Positions 32,992 through 41,959 of a stretch of 44,418 bases of DNA are shown here, piece by piece; within the stretch, counting starts at the first letter, position 1; each line of letters starts with the position of its first letter. The DNA is from Rhodospirillaceae bacterium (GTDB lineage: Bacteria; Pseudomonadota; Alphaproteobacteria; GCA-2731375), in assembly GCA_018701215.1 (NCBI GenBank), contig JABIWH010000036.1:1-44418 (forward strand), written 5' to 3'. A program made the position numbers and the translations under genes. The notes beneath the pieces are model-generated. The model saw only the letters and a program-made list of their open reading frames with translations, made no database searches and had not been told where the DNA came from.

Positions 32992-34254
32992 CTAAATCAC
33001 TTGCATGGCCGCAAGAATATCCGGTCTGTCATCAAAATCATCTTGCCCATCGATCACGACCGAATGGGACCGGACCCGGTATAGGCTGCCATTCTGCGCC
33101 GGCGCGGGTTCCTCACCGTTCTCCAATTTCTTGGCGGCATCAATCAGCAAACGGCGCATTTTGATAATCGCCGTGTCGGAGGTGCCCAGATGCTCCAGCG
33201 AACGATCAACAATGGCGCCAGCGCTCTCGGTCATCGCGGCATCCTGGGCACGGATGCCCTTGATGCCGGTAAAGGACGCCGTGCGCTGTAAATCCCGGTC
33301 TATGTTGTAGTCATTTCCCATATTCGCCGCTGGCGTCAAGGTACCGGGCAGCACCGCCGCATGGGCCGCCGCGCCAGTTCGCCAATTGTGCAGCTCCTGT
33401 TCGGACACCGGTCTGTCATTGCGATAGGTAATGCAGACGATATTGCAGTGGTGGTCATCGGCAGGGACCCACATGCGAACGGTGCGGGACTCGCCCGGCA
33501 CCGGCGCGATCATGGTGTAGAAAGGATAGAGCCATTGGTTCATACGCCAGTAATATCGGCCGCCATCCACCACTCGCCGCGCCCCCAGGGTCATGCCGAA
33601 ATCACTTTCAGTGACCTTCCATTTCGGCGCCGTGTCCTCGGCGAAAAAGGCGCCGGTCAACGCCGCCTTGTTGACCGCGTCATTGTCCAACTTGCTATGC
33701 AGAAAACTGACGTGGGCGGAATCGATTTCACCCTCCACGGCTTGCGCGTAATTGCATTCCTGATACCAACGGGACTGATAGCGGTGATCTTCTGGCACTT
33801 CCATCCATTCGAGTTCGGGCAGCCCGCCCATCAAAGCCTGGGGCCCCATGTAGGCCCAGACGATGCCGGCTTTCTCCCGCACTGGATAGCTTTTCAGTTT
33901 GACCTTGTCCTTGAATTTACTGTCCGAAGGCTCTGAAGGCGTATCCACGCAGTTGCCGTCCACGTCAAACTTCCAACCATGATAGACGCAGCGGATACCA
34001 CAGGCCTCGTTGCGGCCAAAGAACAGACTAACGCGGCGATGTGGACAATATTCGTCAACCAAACCAATGCGGCCCTTGCTGTCGCGGAAGGCCAAAAGAT
34101 CCTCTCCCAGCAGCCGCACCCGCACGGGCGGGCAATCAGGCTCCGCGATTTCGTCCGATAACATGAAGGGCATCCAGAACCGCCGCATGAAGGTTCCCAT
34201 GGGCGTGCCGGGACCGGTCCCGGTTAAATATTCATTGTCTTCCACGCTCAACAT
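32992..34254 (-). CDS. Rieske non-heme iron oxygenase alpha subunit
   Basis: This is the oxygenase component of an aromatic-ring-hydroxylating system, nearest to the phthalate/phenoxybenzoate (PobA-like) single-subunit group. The Rieske 2Fe-2S site is C70-P-H72 and C89-VY-H92. The mononuclear iron site begins EGEIDSAHVSFLH (H181, H186). A strong AAAGGAG precedes the ATG. It has 420 residues. It is highly similar in layout to the next gene upstream (34300-35616) and is the last gene of the operon FAD oxidoreductase, TauD, Rieske, Rieske. No reductase or ferredoxin is seen in the window, so electrons must come from elsewhere. Confidence 0.93.
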   Translation of the reverse strand: MLSVEDNEYLTGTGPGTPMGTFMRRFWMPFMLSDEIAEPDCPPVRVRLLGEDLLAFRDSKGRIGLVDEYCPHRRVSLFFGRNEACGIRCVYHGWKFDVDGNCVDTPSEPSDSKFKDKVKLKSYPVREKAGIVWAYMGPQALMGGLPELEWMEVPEDHRYQSRWYQECNYAQAVEGEIDSAHVSFLHSKLDNDAVNKAALTGAFFAEDTAPKWKVTESDFGMTLGARRVVDGGRYYWRMNQWLYPFYTMIAPVPGESRTVRMWVPADDHHCNIVCITYRNDRPVSEQELHNWRTGAAAHAAVLPGTLTPAANMGNDYNIDRDLQRTASFTGIKGIRAQDAAMTESAGAIVDRSLEHLGTSDTAIIKMRRLLIDAAKKLENGEEPAPAQNGSLYRVRSHSVVIDGQDDFDDRPDILAAMQVI

Positions 34255-34299
34255 GACCTGCTCCTTTAATGTCGGAAGCGACGTGTACTTTGCGTAAGG

Positions 34300-35616
34300 T
34301 TACAGCGCGTAGCCAAAATCGGCCCCCAGGCTTGCCTTCATGAATGGCGCACTCGCCTCGACCCAGGCGGACTGTCTTGGTAGATGTACTGAAATCGCCC
34401 GCACCAGGAAATTTTGCGGGTCATCCACACCGGCTGGCCGCTGTCCCTGATCACGATAGTCAGCGGCGCATTTTAGCAAGACCCGGCGCGTCATGACGAT
34501 GCCGGCATCGGTGGCGCTGAGATTTTCCTGGGTACGGTCATAGATAGGCATCAGCGATTGACAGGCCGCATCCTGTACCCAAAGGCCCGGCACACCAGAA
34601 AACCAGGCGTCACGCTGGCTGGCGTAGTCAAACCGATAGCCGTTCTCCGGGGTGAATTTGGTCCAGTAATCCGCGTAGGGCGTGGTGGGTGGTTTCGGCG
34701 CATAGCAATCGCGGCTGGCCTGGCCCGTCTCCCGGCCCTTGTGTCCGGTTTCCATCAGCTCCCGTGTGCGGGGGTACAAAGGTTCCACCGGGGTATAGGA
34801 AAACATCAGACACAGGGTATTTTCGTCATCCATCGGGATCCACGCATGGCCGCTCAGCTCTGGAAACTTTGCTTGCGGCGGCACCAAGGTCCAGTAAGGC
34901 AGCAGGAACTGGTTAACCCGCCAATAGAAATTGTCGGCGCCGGCAGCGCGCCGGGCGGCGATGGAAACGCCAAACGGCTGCCGCAGACATTCAAACTTTG
35001 GACGCAGGTCCTTCTTGGCGATCCAGTCGTTGATTGCCCCTTGGTTGTCGATGCGCCCATGCAGGATCGGGGCATGGGCAGAATCTATCTCACCTTCCAG
35101 GGCCTGCAGCCAGTTGCATTCCTGTACCCGATAGGAAATATAAACGTTCTCCGCCGGCACCAAGTTCCATTCAAATTCAGGCAGTCGCGGTGGATTGTCG
35201 AGATCCGGGCCCATATAGGTCCAAATAACGCCGTTGCGCTCCCGGCATGGATAGGCCTTCAGGCGCACTTTCTCCATGAGGCGGCTGTTGGCCGGTTCCG
35301 CCGGCATATCTACGGGCGCGCCCGTGACGTCGAATTTCCAGCCATGATAGACGCAGCGGATGCCGCATTCCTCGTTACGGCCAAAGATCATTGGCGCGCC
35401 CCGATGGGGACAGGCATTCGCCACCAGGCCCGGCCGGCCATCGCTGTCGCGAAAGGCAACCAGGTCCTCGCCCAACAGTTTGACCCGCTTGGGCTGACCA
35501 TCAGGGGGCAGGTCGGCGCCAGGATAAAATGGTATCCAGTAGAGCCTGAACAACTCCCCCATGGGCGTGCCCGCGCCGACCCGGGTTACAGCTTCATTCT
35601 GTTCCTGCGAAAGCAT
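34300..35616 (-). CDS. Rieske non-heme iron oxygenase alpha subunit (paralogue)
   Basis: A second ring-hydroxylating oxygenase of 438 residues. It has the same Rieske ligands (C69, H71, C88, H91, in CGIRCVYHGWKFDV shared with its neighbour) and the same mononuclear-iron stretch EGEIDSAHAPILH (H181, H186). The two paralogues differ through the substrate-binding half, so they probably act on different intermediates or form a mixed oligomer. The start ATG 35616 (MLSQEQNEAVTRVG) has GGGGAAG upstream. It belongs to the phthalate-type family, with no beta subunit expected. Confidence 0.93.
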   Translation of the reverse strand: MLSQEQNEAVTRVGAGTPMGELFRLYWIPFYPGADLPPDGQPKRVKLLGEDLVAFRDSDGRPGLVANACPHRGAPMIFGRNEECGIRCVYHGWKFDVTGAPVDMPAEPANSRLMEKVRLKAYPCRERNGVIWTYMGPDLDNPPRLPEFEWNLVPAENVYISYRVQECNWLQALEGEIDSAHAPILHGRIDNQGAINDWIAKKDLRPKFECLRQPFGVSIAARRAAGADNFYWRVNQFLLPYWTLVPPQAKFPELSGHAWIPMDDENTLCLMFSYTPVEPLYPRTRELMETGHKGRETGQASRDCYAPKPPTTPYADYWTKFTPENGYRFDYASQRDAWFSGVPGLWVQDAACQSLMPIYDRTQENLSATDAGIVMTRRVLLKCAADYRDQGQRPAGVDDPQNFLVRAISVHLPRQSAWVEASAPFMKASLGADFGYAL

Positions 35617-35677
35617 CTCTGTCTCTTCCCCTACAAATCCATTTACAACACCGCCGCCTCAAGCGATGAATCAGATC

Positions 35678-36547
35678 CTAATACGGTTTGTCCCCTCTCA
35701 CCAACAGGCGGTAGAGCATGCGGTGCTGGCTGTGGTCATAGTCAAAGCCGGCCTTGTGCATGGCCGAGCGGTTGTCCAGGATCAGCATGTCGCCCAGGCG
35801 GTATTCATGGACGTAGGTGAATTCCGGGCGCATGGCCACTTCCAACAGCTCGGCCAGGAAATCCTGGGTTTCTTCCGGCTCCATGCCCAGGATACGCTCG
35901 GTCTTGCCCTGATGAAACCAGATCGCTTTGGTGCCGCGCTCTGGATGGGTTCTGACAAGCGGCTGTATCATGGACCCGACTTCGGCGTCCTGCTGATCAC
36001 GCAGAATATCGGGATTGACGTTGTCGCTACGCGCACTGCTAATCAGCGTATTGGCCGTCTGCATGCCGTCGATGCGTTGCCGCCACGCCTCCGGCAAGGC
36101 CTCGTAGGCGGCGCGCATATTGCACAGCGCCGTGCCGCCGCCGCCATCGGGCAGCGCCACGGGATAGAGCGAGGTAAATTTGGGCGGAAATTCCTGGTTG
36201 GTATGATCCGTATGCCACGTCGCCGTCTTTGCCACCTTGGCTTGCTTGCCCTGGCTGTCCTTGTGGCGATTTGACAGCGTGCTGACCAGCGGCACGCCCG
36301 GTGCCAGATAACGGCGGTTCTGGTCCTCCATCAATTCACCGAACAGCTCGCCGGCGGCCTGAAACTGTGCCGCCGTGAGGTCTTGGCCTCGGATCACCAG
36401 GGCAATATTGTCGACCAGAGCATCGTACAGACGCTGGCGGGTGGCCTCATCGATGGGCGCGCGCAGATCAATACCGCTAACCTCGGCGCCGATGTGCGCC
36501 TTGATTTTGCTAATTCGCAGTGTCTGGTTTTCCGCCGGCATGCTCAT
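35678..36547 (-). CDS. TauD/TfdA family alpha-ketoglutarate-dependent dioxygenase
   Basis: An Fe(II)/2-oxoglutarate dioxygenase of 289 residues. The iron site is H112-T-D114 in WHTDHTNQEF, with the distal His in NRSAMHKAG near residue 264. The 2-oxoglutarate-binding Arg is probably the late Arg of QHRMLYRLLVRG. AEVSGIDLRAPI at residues 21-32 is the usual TauD opening. Family members hydroxylate taurine, 2,4-D, alkyl sulfates and others; the substrate here is open. It lies 61 bp upstream of the Rieske pair in the same leftward operon. Confidence 0.92.
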   Translation of the reverse strand: MSMPAENQTLRISKIKAHIGAEVSGIDLRAPIDEATRQRLYDALVDNIALVIRGQDLTAAQFQAAGELFGELMEDQNRRYLAPGVPLVSTLSNRHKDSQGKQAKVAKTATWHTDHTNQEFPPKFTSLYPVALPDGGGGTALCNMRAAYEALPEAWRQRIDGMQTANTLISSARSDNVNPDILRDQQDAEVGSMIQPLVRTHPERGTKAIWFHQGKTERILGMEPEETQDFLAELLEVAMRPEFTYVHEYRLGDMLILDNRSAMHKAGFDYDHSQHRMLYRLLVRGDKPY

Positions 36548-36589
36548 TGGTCTCTGACGTCCTTAATGCGCTTGGCTTAGCCGCCCAGC

Positions 36590-38002
36590 CTAGAAGTACG
36601 GCTCACGCCAGTCCAGATCCTTGGGGCGGATCTTCTTTGCAATACAGCGCGCCGCCGCAAAGCCGGCGATTTCACCCGTTTGCGTACACCACGGAAAATT
36701 CCGCATCACCATGAAGATGGTTTCATAGGTGAATGATAGCGAGGCGCCGGTCAGGATCAGATTGTCGATCAGCTTGGGCAGAAAACTCTTGAAGGAAACC
36801 TCGAAAGTGTACGGACGATAGCCATCCCAGAAAAATGTCTTGGTCATGGGCTTTGTCACAGCATCACGAAACTGTCTGCCGGCACGGACATCGTCGAGGC
36901 AGAAGACATGCTCACCGACCGGATGGCGGCCATCGCGAACGCCGACGAAACGGCCAACGCTGGCAATCGATGCGTCTTCAAATCCCGGTACATATTTTTT
37001 CAAGAACTTCGCCTCGGCATTGACAAAGCCGCGGAGCAGCCGGGTCGCGGTAGCCTGGTCCCGGCCATCGCTGTCCATGCGCAGGGCCATATCATAAGGG
37101 GCATTCTGCCACAGAACATAGGTGCCAGCCGCCGCCATGGGGCTCATATCCACGGTTGGATGACCAATATAGCTATCACCATACACAGCCTTGCCGTCCA
37201 TCCGTGGGCGATAGAGGCCGTCGGGCAGATCATCGGCGGCACGTGCCTCGGCGATGACTTTTTCCAGCAACGGATCATTGGCTTGTTCTTGGTGGCGCAC
37301 CAGGTTCTGGAAATTCACGCCCGACATGGTCCACAACAGGCCACCGGGAATTGGCCGCTTGATGCCATCCCAATGGGCGCCTTCGGGTTGCGGGCCGCCG
37401 CCCGGTACAAATGGCGCACCGGCACGGGCGGCCAGCTGTCCGGTTCCGCTTCCCTCGATGAAAATCCGGCCGCCAATGGCGAACCGGCCGTCGGCATTTT
37501 CAACCACAACCGCGCGAATGCTGTTGTTCCCTGTACCGGGTTCGACGATGCAATCGATGAAGGCGGTGCCGTAGAGGGCGTTGACACCGGCCTCGTACAG
37601 CATATCGACCATGACGCAACCGGCACCTTCCGGATTGAAGGTCATGCGGGTGAAGGCACTACCTACCGCCTTGCCCCGTTCATAGTGAGATAGTGGGTTA
37701 CCGGCCCAGTTGGGGTGGGTCTTTTCATTGGCGATATAGATATGGCCTTCGCTGGCGAAGCGCGCCATTAATTCCGAGTGAATGCCGCCGACGCCCTCGT
37801 TGGCAGCGCCCTGAAGGCCCGAGGTATGAACACCGCCCGGCATATCGAATTTTTCCACAAGAATGACATCGGCACCCATGCGGGCAGCCTGCAGCGCGGC
37901 GGCAAAACCACCTGGGCCCGCCCCGACCACCACAACATCCGCCTCATAGGCGACCGGGATCGCGCCGCCTGGAATATCGATCGACGTTGCCTGTCCCACC
38001 AA
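36590..38002 (-). CDS. FAD-dependent oxidoreductase
   Basis: A 470-residue flavoprotein with an N-terminal dinucleotide-binding fold, VVVVGAGPGGFAAALQAARMGADVILVEK (GxGxxG at about 27-32). The pattern DMPGGVHTSGLQGAANEG that follows is typical of the FAD_oxidored (PF12831) group, where a flavin-ribose motif is followed by a Gly-rich active-site segment. The C-terminal region LILTGASLSFTYETIFMVMRNFPW contacts FAD. The apparent start is TTG (38002) or GTG (37999), with GGGGCAGG upstream. It is the first gene of the leftward operon FAD oxidoreductase, TauD, Rieske, Rieske. It could supply a dehydrogenation step; it is not an obvious Rieske reductase, since no 2Fe-2S domain is seen. Confidence 0.87.
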   Translation of the reverse strand: MVGQATSIDIPGGAIPVAYEADVVVVGAGPGGFAAALQAARMGADVILVEKFDMPGGVHTSGLQGAANEGVGGIHSELMARFASEGHIYIANEKTHPNWAGNPLSHYERGKAVGSAFTRMTFNPEGAGCVMVDMLYEAGVNALYGTAFIDCIVEPGTGNNSIRAVVVENADGRFAIGGRIFIEGSGTGQLAARAGAPFVPGGGPQPEGAHWDGIKRPIPGGLLWTMSGVNFQNLVRHQEQANDPLLEKVIAEARAADDLPDGLYRPRMDGKAVYGDSYIGHPTVDMSPMAAAGTYVLWQNAPYDMALRMDSDGRDQATATRLLRGFVNAEAKFLKKYVPGFEDASIASVGRFVGVRDGRHPVGEHVFCLDDVRAGRQFRDAVTKPMTKTFFWDGYRPYTFEVSFKSFLPKLIDNLILTGASLSFTYETIFMVMRNFPWCTQTGEIAGFAAARCIAKKIRPKDLDWREPYF

Positions 38003-38049
38003 TCACCTGCCCCTGATTTCGATAACACCTTAACAAAACCGTGTAATTG

Positions 38050-38085
38050 AACGAAACTGAATTGGAAGCACGTCCATGTTTCGTT
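38050..38085. promoter_or_regulatory. inverted repeat between divergent operons
   Basis: AACGAAAC (38050-38057) and GTTTCGTT (38078-38085) are exact reverse complements with a 20-base spacer, in the 117-bp gap between the leftward FAD-oxidoreductase operon and rightward ridA-like gene. The position suits a regulator acting on both directions. Confidence 0.4.
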
Positions 38086-38119
38086 TCTTGGGGCAATGAT
38101 CGATCAGGGGAAGTCCAAG

Positions 38120-38506
38120 ATGTCCAAGCGTAAAAGTATAGAAGCTCCAGGCTTCAGCCATGCAAATCCCATACCGGCGGCAAGCCGCATCGGCGATATT
38201 ATGATGTCGAGCGTCATCAGCGGCCGTGATCCAGCAAGCGGCGAGATGCCGGATGATCAGGCACAACAGATCATTAATATCTTCAGCCATATTGGCAGTA
38301 CCGTCGAAGCGGCGGGTGGTTCGACCGACGATATTATCAAGATCACCTTTTGGGTGGATGATGCCGCCGCCGGACGCGCCGCCCTGAACGGCGAATGGGT
38401 CAAGATGTTTCCTGACGAAGAATCGCGCCCGGCCCGCCACACGCTGTCGGCGGGCGGCGGGCGTCCGGGCCAGGTAACTTGCGATTTCATCGCTGTGTTT
38501 GGTTAG
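38120..38506 (+). CDS. RidA family protein
   Basis: A 128-residue protein of the YjgF/YER057c/UK114 family, whose archetype RidA hydrolyses reactive enamine/imine intermediates. The start ATG 38120 has GGGGAAG. SGRDPASGEMPDDQAQQIINIFSHI is the standard front of the fold. The key Arg lies in SRPARHTL (R106). The usual C-terminal IEIEAIA segment is here VTCDFIAVF, so the Glu found in true RidA is changed. That points to one of the subgroups with a different substrate, for example in aromatic or amine catabolism. It is divergent from the FAD oxidoreductase and would suit a pathway that makes imines from a nitrogen heterocycle (inference). Confidence 0.9.
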   Translation: MSKRKSIEAPGFSHANPIPAASRIGDIMMSSVISGRDPASGEMPDDQAQQIINIFSHIGSTVEAAGGSTDDIIKITFWVDDAAAGRAALNGEWVKMFPDEESRPARHTLSAGGGRPGQVTCDFIAVFG

Positions 38507-38565
38507 ATCGGCGATTCCTTTAAGCGACCGGATACGGGAATATGATCAAGCTGGGACTATACAGT

Positions 38566-38742
38566 TCAGTCGCCAACCCACCGCACGGCATTCGGGCCAC
38601 GGCTTTTCACATCGGAAGGATTGACGCCTGAGGTATGCAGCCGGATCCGGACTTCGCCTGGCGCCGGTTCTGGTGTTTCAACTTCACCCACTTGCAGGAC
38701 ATCGCGGGCCGGCCCCTGTTTCTCGTAGTCGGCGGCTTTCAT
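38566..38742 (-). pseudogene. truncated N-terminus of an MDR quinone oxidoreductase
   Basis: The 58-codon frame reads MKAADYEKQGPARDVLQVG..., EVETPEPAPGEVRIRLHTSG, VNPSDVKSRGP. That is the unmistakable first domain strand set of zeta-crystallin/quinone-reductase-type medium-chain dehydrogenases, which are normally about 320 residues. It ends in NAVRWVGD and a stop, and no continuation is found in the remaining 60 bp before ridA. An intact GGAG ribosome-binding site precedes the ATG, and it begins 21 bp after the acyl-CoA dehydrogenase stop. It is therefore a gene deleted after its first sixth, still in the transcript. Confidence 0.8.
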
Positions 38743-38762
38743 AGGGTCACTCCGCTTGGCTC

Positions 38763-39908
38763 TTAAATACCCATGCGTTTGGCGATGACATTGCGCAGTA
38801 TTTCACTGGTGCCGCCGCCAATCATACCCATGCGGCCCTCGCGAAACAGGCGCTGCATATCCCCTTGCACATAGCCCGCCGCGCCCATCACCTGCATGCC
38901 CAGATCGGCGGCCTTGAAATTGTTTTCCGTCGCGACCACCTTGGCGATGGCGGTCTCGGTGACCGCGTCTTCGCCCGCATCCAGCATCGCGGCGGTGCGG
39001 TAGGTGACCAAGCGGGCGGTCTCCATTAACATCCGCATATCGGCGAATTTGTGCGATACGCCCTGGAACTCACCGAGTGATTTGCCGAAGGCCTGGCGGT
39101 CCTGAACGAAATTCTTCGCCACTTCGATAATCTTGATGCAGCCCCCCGCCGCCGCGGCCGCGATCAGCACCCGTTCGAGATTGAGACCATGCATCAAGCC
39201 GCGCCAGCCGCCGTTAACCTCGCCCAATAGGCGGTTGGCGGGGATGCGCACGTCATCAAAAAAGACTTCGTTCAACAATGTCGAGCGGCTGCCCAAAGGG
39301 TCCATGGGCCGCGCCTCGAAGCCCGGGTGGGCGGTATCGACAACGAACAGGCTAAGTCCCCGGCGCCCGGCGTCCGGATCTGTTTTGGCGGAGACGATCA
39401 GATAGTCCGCCTCATGCGCATTGGTGACATAGACTTTTTGCCCGGAGATGATCCAATCTTCGCCGTCGCGCACGGCGCGGGTCCGGATGCCGGCGGCATC
39501 GGAACCACTGTCCGGTTCCGAGAAGGCAATCGCAGTACGGATGGACCCATCCTGCATACCGCTTAACAGCTCGGCCTTCAGGCTGTCATCACCAAGGTAC
39601 TGCAAATACAGTCCGCCATAAATGGCGGTGGACATGAAGGAAACACGGATGCCTGGGTGATGATAGCCGAGGGCTTCGATAAACACCGCCAAATCCTTGT
39701 GGGAGGCATCCATGCCGCCATGGGCTTTGTCGTAGGGCAAGGTCAGCCAGCCGTCCTCCGCCAGCGCCGCGTAGGCTTCATGAGGGAAGCACCGCTCGCG
39801 GTCCAGCTCGGCAATTTTTTCAGACGGCAGAACCCTGTTCATCAGGCCCAATACGCTGTCGCGCAGCAAAACCTGTTCTTCGGTAAAGCCGAAGGTACTG
39901 TATGGCAT
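38763..39908 (-). CDS. acyl-CoA dehydrogenase family protein
   Basis: An FAD-dependent acyl-CoA dehydrogenase of 381 residues. The start is ATG 39908 (MPYSTFGFTEEQ); the longer frame lacks support. FAD and substrate motifs: TAIAFSEPDSGSDAAGI, YVTNAHEADYLIVSAKT, QAFGKSLGEFQGVSHKFADM and GAAGYVQGDMQRLFREGR. The usual catalytic Glu of medium-chain enzymes (EGT) is replaced by GGGTSEI. Instead LNLERVLIA offers a Glu at the isovaleryl-CoA dehydrogenase-type site. That fits acyl-CoA dehydrogenases acting on branched or aromatic-derived acyl-CoAs, but not firmly. A quinone-reductase stub follows directly. Confidence 0.9.
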   Translation of the reverse strand: MPYSTFGFTEEQVLLRDSVLGLMNRVLPSEKIAELDRERCFPHEAYAALAEDGWLTLPYDKAHGGMDASHKDLAVFIEALGYHHPGIRVSFMSTAIYGGLYLQYLGDDSLKAELLSGMQDGSIRTAIAFSEPDSGSDAAGIRTRAVRDGEDWIISGQKVYVTNAHEADYLIVSAKTDPDAGRRGLSLFVVDTAHPGFEARPMDPLGSRSTLLNEVFFDDVRIPANRLLGEVNGGWRGLMHGLNLERVLIAAAAAGGCIKIIEVAKNFVQDRQAFGKSLGEFQGVSHKFADMRMLMETARLVTYRTAAMLDAGEDAVTETAIAKVVATENNFKAADLGMQVMGAAGYVQGDMQRLFREGRMGMIGGGTSEILRNVIAKRMGI

Positions 39909-40065
39909 GGGTAATTTTCCGTTCGTTTCGTCACGACAACGGTGGCGCAATGACAATGGCACAGTCAATAGTGCCGTGCAGGAATATGGCCTTCTTGGGC
40001 GCGATCAACGACGACCGGATATCACCGAAAATTGGCGCTGGCGCGTCGTATGCTTGTGCCTCGTT

Positions 40066-40785
40066 TCAGCTGAGATTGCTGTTCAAAAAGGCCAATACCT
40101 TGCGCCAGGCATCCTCGCTGGCGGCAGGGCGAAAGCGTTCTGCATTGCCAAAGGACTGGAATGCGTGGCCGGCGCCGTCATAGCGGTGGAACTCATGCGG
40201 TAAACCAGCAGCGGCCAGCGCGGCTTCATAGTCATCGACATCCTCGGGCGACGGATTTTGATCTTCGTTGCCAAAAAAGCCAGCCACCGGGCAATTTATA
40301 TTGCCGGCAAGTTCAATGGCGGGCGGTGTATTTGGCCCCATGGGCAGTTTGACCCGGCCGCCATAGAATACGGCGCAAGCACTAAGTTCGGGATTGTGGC
40401 AAGCGCCAAGCCAGGCAACGCGCCCGCCCCAGCAATGGCCAACGATGCCGACGCGCCTGCTATCCACGGTATCCCGTGATCCCAGGAAGTCGTAAGCTGC
40501 TTTGAGGTCCAGGGCGGTCCAGTCGTCGCGAAACTCTTCGCGCTTTAGCTCGATGGTTTCTTCCTTCGGCCACCAATGAAAAATGAACGGCACGGCCACG
40601 GCAAAACCATTTTCGGCGTAGCGTTCGGCTGTCTTTAAGGTGAATTCATCGTTCTCGACCCCAGTGTGCCCGACCGGAATGTGTTGCGCCAGTATGATGC
40701 CGGGATGGGGTCCCTTTCCCTTGGGTTGGATCAGGAATATCTCCATCGGGCTGTCTTCAACCCTCACCGTGTGAATATCATGCAT
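40066..40785 (-). CDS. dienelactone hydrolase family protein
   Basis: An alpha/beta hydrolase of the dienelactone hydrolase group with a Cys nucleophile, C118 in VGHCWGGRVAW. The Asp is near FFGNEDQNPSPEDV and the His in DGAGHAFQSF. In catabolism of chlorinated or other catechols these enzymes open the dienelactone; many homologues are general carboxylesterases. It has 239 residues. The start ATG 40785 has GAGGGAGG upstream, one of the strongest ribosome-binding sites in the window. It is divergent from the TauD gene at 40997; the 211-bp gap between them holds no gene. Confidence 0.9.
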   Translation of the reverse strand: MHDIHTVRVEDSPMEIFLIQPKGKGPHPGIILAQHIPVGHTGVENDEFTLKTAERYAENGFAVAVPFIFHWWPKEETIELKREEFRDDWTALDLKAAYDFLGSRDTVDSRRVGIVGHCWGGRVAWLGACHNPELSACAVFYGGRVKLPMGPNTPPAIELAGNINCPVAGFFGNEDQNPSPEDVDDYEAALAAAGLPHEFHRYDGAGHAFQSFGNAERFRPAASEDAWRKVLAFLNSNLS

Positions 40786-40996
40786 GATGCTCCCTCCCTC
40801 TCAACTCGTCGCCCGATCACAGCGGTGCCAGATGTCGGCTGCGCCAGCTTGTATTCCGCCACGAGGCTAGCACCAAGGCGACCGCGCCGCCAATTGGTGA
40901 CACTTCAATGTTCAATTTCGATCCTCAGCAATCCTTGCGACGCTGGGTGGCGAATATTAAGGTTACGGTTTGGCGATGGTTTGGGAGACCGGTGAA

Positions 40997-41869
40997 ATGG
41001 CCCTGAAGATCAAACAGATCGGCCCATGTTTTGTGGGTGAGGTTAACGATATAGACCTAACCAAGCCTTTGTTAGCGGACGACGTGGCGGCTGTTCATAC
41101 GGGCATGGATGAATACGCTGTCTTGGTTTTCCGCGGACGCAAGCTGGACAACGATCAGCATCTCGCCTTTACCCGCCAATTGGGGCCTATCGAACAGGCC
41201 ATTGGCACCAGCTTGCGGGCGGCAACGGATTATCGCCTGACGACCGATTTTGCCGATGTTTCCAACCTGGACAAGGAAGAGAAGCCGTTCGCCCGAGATG
41301 ACCGCCGCCGCCTGTTCGCCATTGGCAATCAATTGTGGCATTCCGACAGCTCCTTCAAGGCAACGCCCGCGAAATACTCCCTGCTGCATGCGCACAGTAT
41401 TCCCTCGAAAGGCGGGAATACGGAATTCGCCGATATGCGCGCCGCCTATGATGCGCTTGACGACGATATGAAACGACAGGTTGAGGGGTTGATTTGCGAG
41501 CATTCACAGCTTTATTCACGGGGCAAGATCGGCTTCAGTGATTTCACCGACGAAGAGCGGGAACGCTTTAAGTCAGTACGCCAAGTCTTGCTCCGCACCC
41601 ATCCGGTGACCGGTCGGAAGTCCTTATACCTGTCATCCCATGCCGGGAGCATCCAGGGCTGGCCAGTGCCCGAGGCCAACATATTTCTGCAAAATCTGCT
41701 TGAACATGCCACGCAACGCCGGTTCGTGTACGCCCACGAATGGCGCGTCGGAGATTTGCTGATGTGGGACAATCGTCAAACCATGCACCGCGCACGGCCT
41801 TTCCCTGTGGAAGAGCGACGGGATATGCGGCGTACGACGTTGGCCGGCGATGGCCCGACCGTTCCCTAA
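40997..41869 (+). CDS. TauD/TfdA family dioxygenase
   Basis: A second Fe(II)/2-oxoglutarate dioxygenase (290 residues) resembling TfdA, the 2,4-D dioxygenase. Its iron site is H115-S-D117 in LWHSDSSFKATPAKYSLLH, with the C-terminal His in NRQTMHRARPF and the 2-oxoglutarate Arg in RRTTLAGDGP. PIEQAIGTSL and EFADMRAAYDAL are TfdA-like segments. The start ATG 40997 has GGGAGACC upstream. The third TauD-type gene follows 90 bp later on the same strand. The two are only moderately alike, so they are not a recent duplication. Confidence 0.93.
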   Translation: MALKIKQIGPCFVGEVNDIDLTKPLLADDVAAVHTGMDEYAVLVFRGRKLDNDQHLAFTRQLGPIEQAIGTSLRAATDYRLTTDFADVSNLDKEEKPFARDDRRRLFAIGNQLWHSDSSFKATPAKYSLLHAHSIPSKGGNTEFADMRAAYDALDDDMKRQVEGLICEHSQLYSRGKIGFSDFTDEERERFKSVRQVLLRTHPVTGRKSLYLSSHAGSIQGWPVPEANIFLQNLLEHATQRRFVYAHEWRVGDLLMWDNRQTMHRARPFPVEERRDMRRTTLAGDGPTVP

Positions 41870-41959
41870 AGGCTATGTTGCGGACAATGTTTGCGGTCTG
41901 ACGTTGGACTACTTTGGATTTGTTGGCTGTCACGATCATGGATTCGGGGAGGAATAATC

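Noticed and set aside
38010..38110. CCCCTGAT / ATCAGGGG inverted pair
   Set aside because: These are simply the two divergent Shine-Dalgarno regions, which are naturally complementary.
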